DNA of 64,000 bases from Antedon mediterranea (Eukaryota; Echinodermata; Crinoidea; Comatulida; Antedonidae), in the NCBI RefSeq assembly GCF_964355755.1, contig NC_092679.1:7254001-7318000 (forward strand), given 5' to 3'. The notes under the pieces are model-generated. The model saw only the letters and a list, made by a program, of their open reading frames with translations, was not told the DNA's origin and did not search any database. Position numbers and translations under genes: made by a program. Positions 62,303-64,000 of this stretch are shown piece after piece. Each line of letters begins with the position of its first letter. Within the stretch, counting starts at the first letter, position 1.

Positions 62303-64000
62303 ACATGTTTTACCTAGATGGTTTGCTTTTTTATGAACATCCACCGCACTGTACAATTCAAATTCAACAATTGAATGCTAAGAATTGATATTTATTAAAC
62401 AGCACGACTTTAGAATGTTTTATTATAGAGATCTCTATTGTGGGCTTTATGGAGCAAACTGCAATGAGCAGAGGTCAGTTGAGCAGAGGTCAGCATATAA
62501 AATACGCATGCGTATAGAATAAAACGCAAAAGTGTCAACAAAACATATATATGGCCAATTATTGACACAAAAATCGTAATAAAATATATATTATTTAATT
62601 TCAACTGTACAAAGTTTGTAAAGAATTTTTAAATAAGTTTTCATATATTATTTAGCTATATAATAATCTTATTTTTGTACCTAATATTAAAAGTAGTGTT
62701 TACGATGTAAATGTATAGCAGAGCATTTTTCTATCCGTTATTGTTGCGTTGTGTATCGGGAAAAAGTGATCTTATTCTCATTCATGACTGGAAATGAATT
62801 GATAAGATATAATGGATGACGGTGTTTGAGTAACGAATTTTAGACAGTCTAGTGTCTGATACAAAACCTACTTACTGAATCTGGAAACTCTTCCATTATG
62901 CTTTTAAATGCGAGATAGGACTACAGTAACATGTTTCAATTGTAAATTGTTATTTATTATATTTGTTTAGTTATTTATTGGGAATAATATTTATAATGAT
63001 GAGAGAGTTTTAAAACAGGGTTTTTAATTGAGGCATGTTACTGTTTTAAACGAATCAAAATTAATCTGTCGTAAAATACGTAAACCTGTACAAAACGGTT
63101 GAAACTGGCGCAATGCGATATTTAGTTGCGTGATAATATAATAATAACCTTTTAGTATTATCATAAAGAATTAATAGCAAGCCTAGACGTAGATATGCAA
63201 ATTAACGTTTGGGTGTATTCTGGGCGTGGTTTAACTGTCGTTTTTACCTATTTTGTTTTTCTGTAGTTTTATTTCAAAATCCTTGTCAAAAAAAAAACAA
63301 TGTAGGCCTACTATAATCTATTTAATTCACTGAAAATGTCAGAGGTCATTCATTCTGTTTGAAAAAGGTTTACAGAACAACTTTTATTTTTATCAAAGAA
63401 ATTGACGAAACACCTGTTTAAATTTTCTTGGTCTTTCCAGAAAGTGAAAGATTTAGGGATAAATATTGTAATTTTCATGTCGTTTTCTTTATGATTTGAC
63501 CTCGTGAGGTAGTAGCCATTATTTTAACATGTCATTGCCCTATAGAGTTCTCCCCATATGTTTGGCTTATTTACCTGATCACGTTCGACCAAACCATTCA
63601 GGGATAAAGGTCTTTCCAACTTCTTTACATCTGTCTTTCAATCTTATCAATATCCTATATTATTCAAACCAATTTGTCAGCGACAGACACCACAAGAGAC
63701 ACAAAGTTGGCGCGCGCGTACGAAACAGTAACATTATTATCCGATTTTAAACGCACTGTCTTTTTTAATGTCATAATGAATATTCTACGTAAATAGAAAG
63801 TTTTATCAAGAATATTTAAGTTTTTAAAATGCGAAATTATTAGAATATTCGTAATAATGTTCGTACTGTACAATATACTACTTAAAACAACTCAATTCGT
63901 TTAATGGCACTGAACATACATTATGCATTTATATTTTTTACAAAGTCCGTCCATACATTGTATATGGTAATTAAATTTATTTTAATGACCTGGTTTCGAA
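62303..64000. other. Downstream flank, no gene seen
   Basis: AT-rich sequence to the window end. Open frames are short and non-conserved in appearance. Confidence 0.35.

Overview
The window looks like an AT-rich invertebrate deuterostome genome, most likely an echinoderm. The evidence is intron-rich genes with GT/AG junctions, many small inverted-repeat transposons, non-LTR retrotransposon fragments, frequent AGGCCT-type words, and above all a linked pair of TGF-beta ligand genes of the Univin/Vg1 and BMP2/4 types. I could not run a search, so the species is open. All four recognisable genes lie on the + strand.

Layout. (1) 284-9649: BROX, a BRO1-domain protein ending in a CaaX box, ten coding exons, with the 5' end outside the window. 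Its introns hold a TTAA-flanked DNA transposon (1067-2676) and about 20 copies of a 59-bp satellite (4108-5264). (2) 9650-19230: the BROX 3' region, a 69-bp tandem array whose copies partly alternate, MITEs, a LINE fragment and possible first exons of the next gene. (3) 19231-44893: a receptor tyrosine kinase of 19 supported coding exons, with a fibronectin-III-like ectodomain, one transmembrane helix, a complete kinase domain resembling the RET/FGFR/Tie group, and a Ser-rich tail. Its long introns carry two LINE fragments, a 2.7-kb fold-back element (29190-31893), a tRNA-Asp-like SINE, several MITEs and a 43-46-bp minisatellite. (4) 44894-49794: mostly repeats, including a cluster of inverted copies of one palindromic element and a 27-bp minisatellite, ending just upstream of the next gene. 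(5) 49795-51804: a Univin/Vg1/GDF1/3-type ligand in two coding exons. (6) 51805-60563: intergenic DNA with at least four small inverted-repeat elements. (7) 60564-62004: BMP2/4 in two coding exons. (8) 62005-64000: 3' region with no gene seen.

The two ligand genes share orientation, the NTVRS motif, and a phase-1 intron at the equivalent propeptide position, so they are probably an old tandem duplication. Vg1-type ligands generally work with Nodal, and BMP2/4 drives the opposing Smad1/5 branch, so this is a linked pair of axis-patterning signals. The RTK and BROX show no evident functional link to them. No prokaryotic features, CRISPR arrays or intact viral genes were seen. The most unusual structures are the nested fold-back element in the RTK intron, the palindrome cluster upstream of the Univin-type gene, and the RTK itself, whose ectodomain does not match a vertebrate RTK class.
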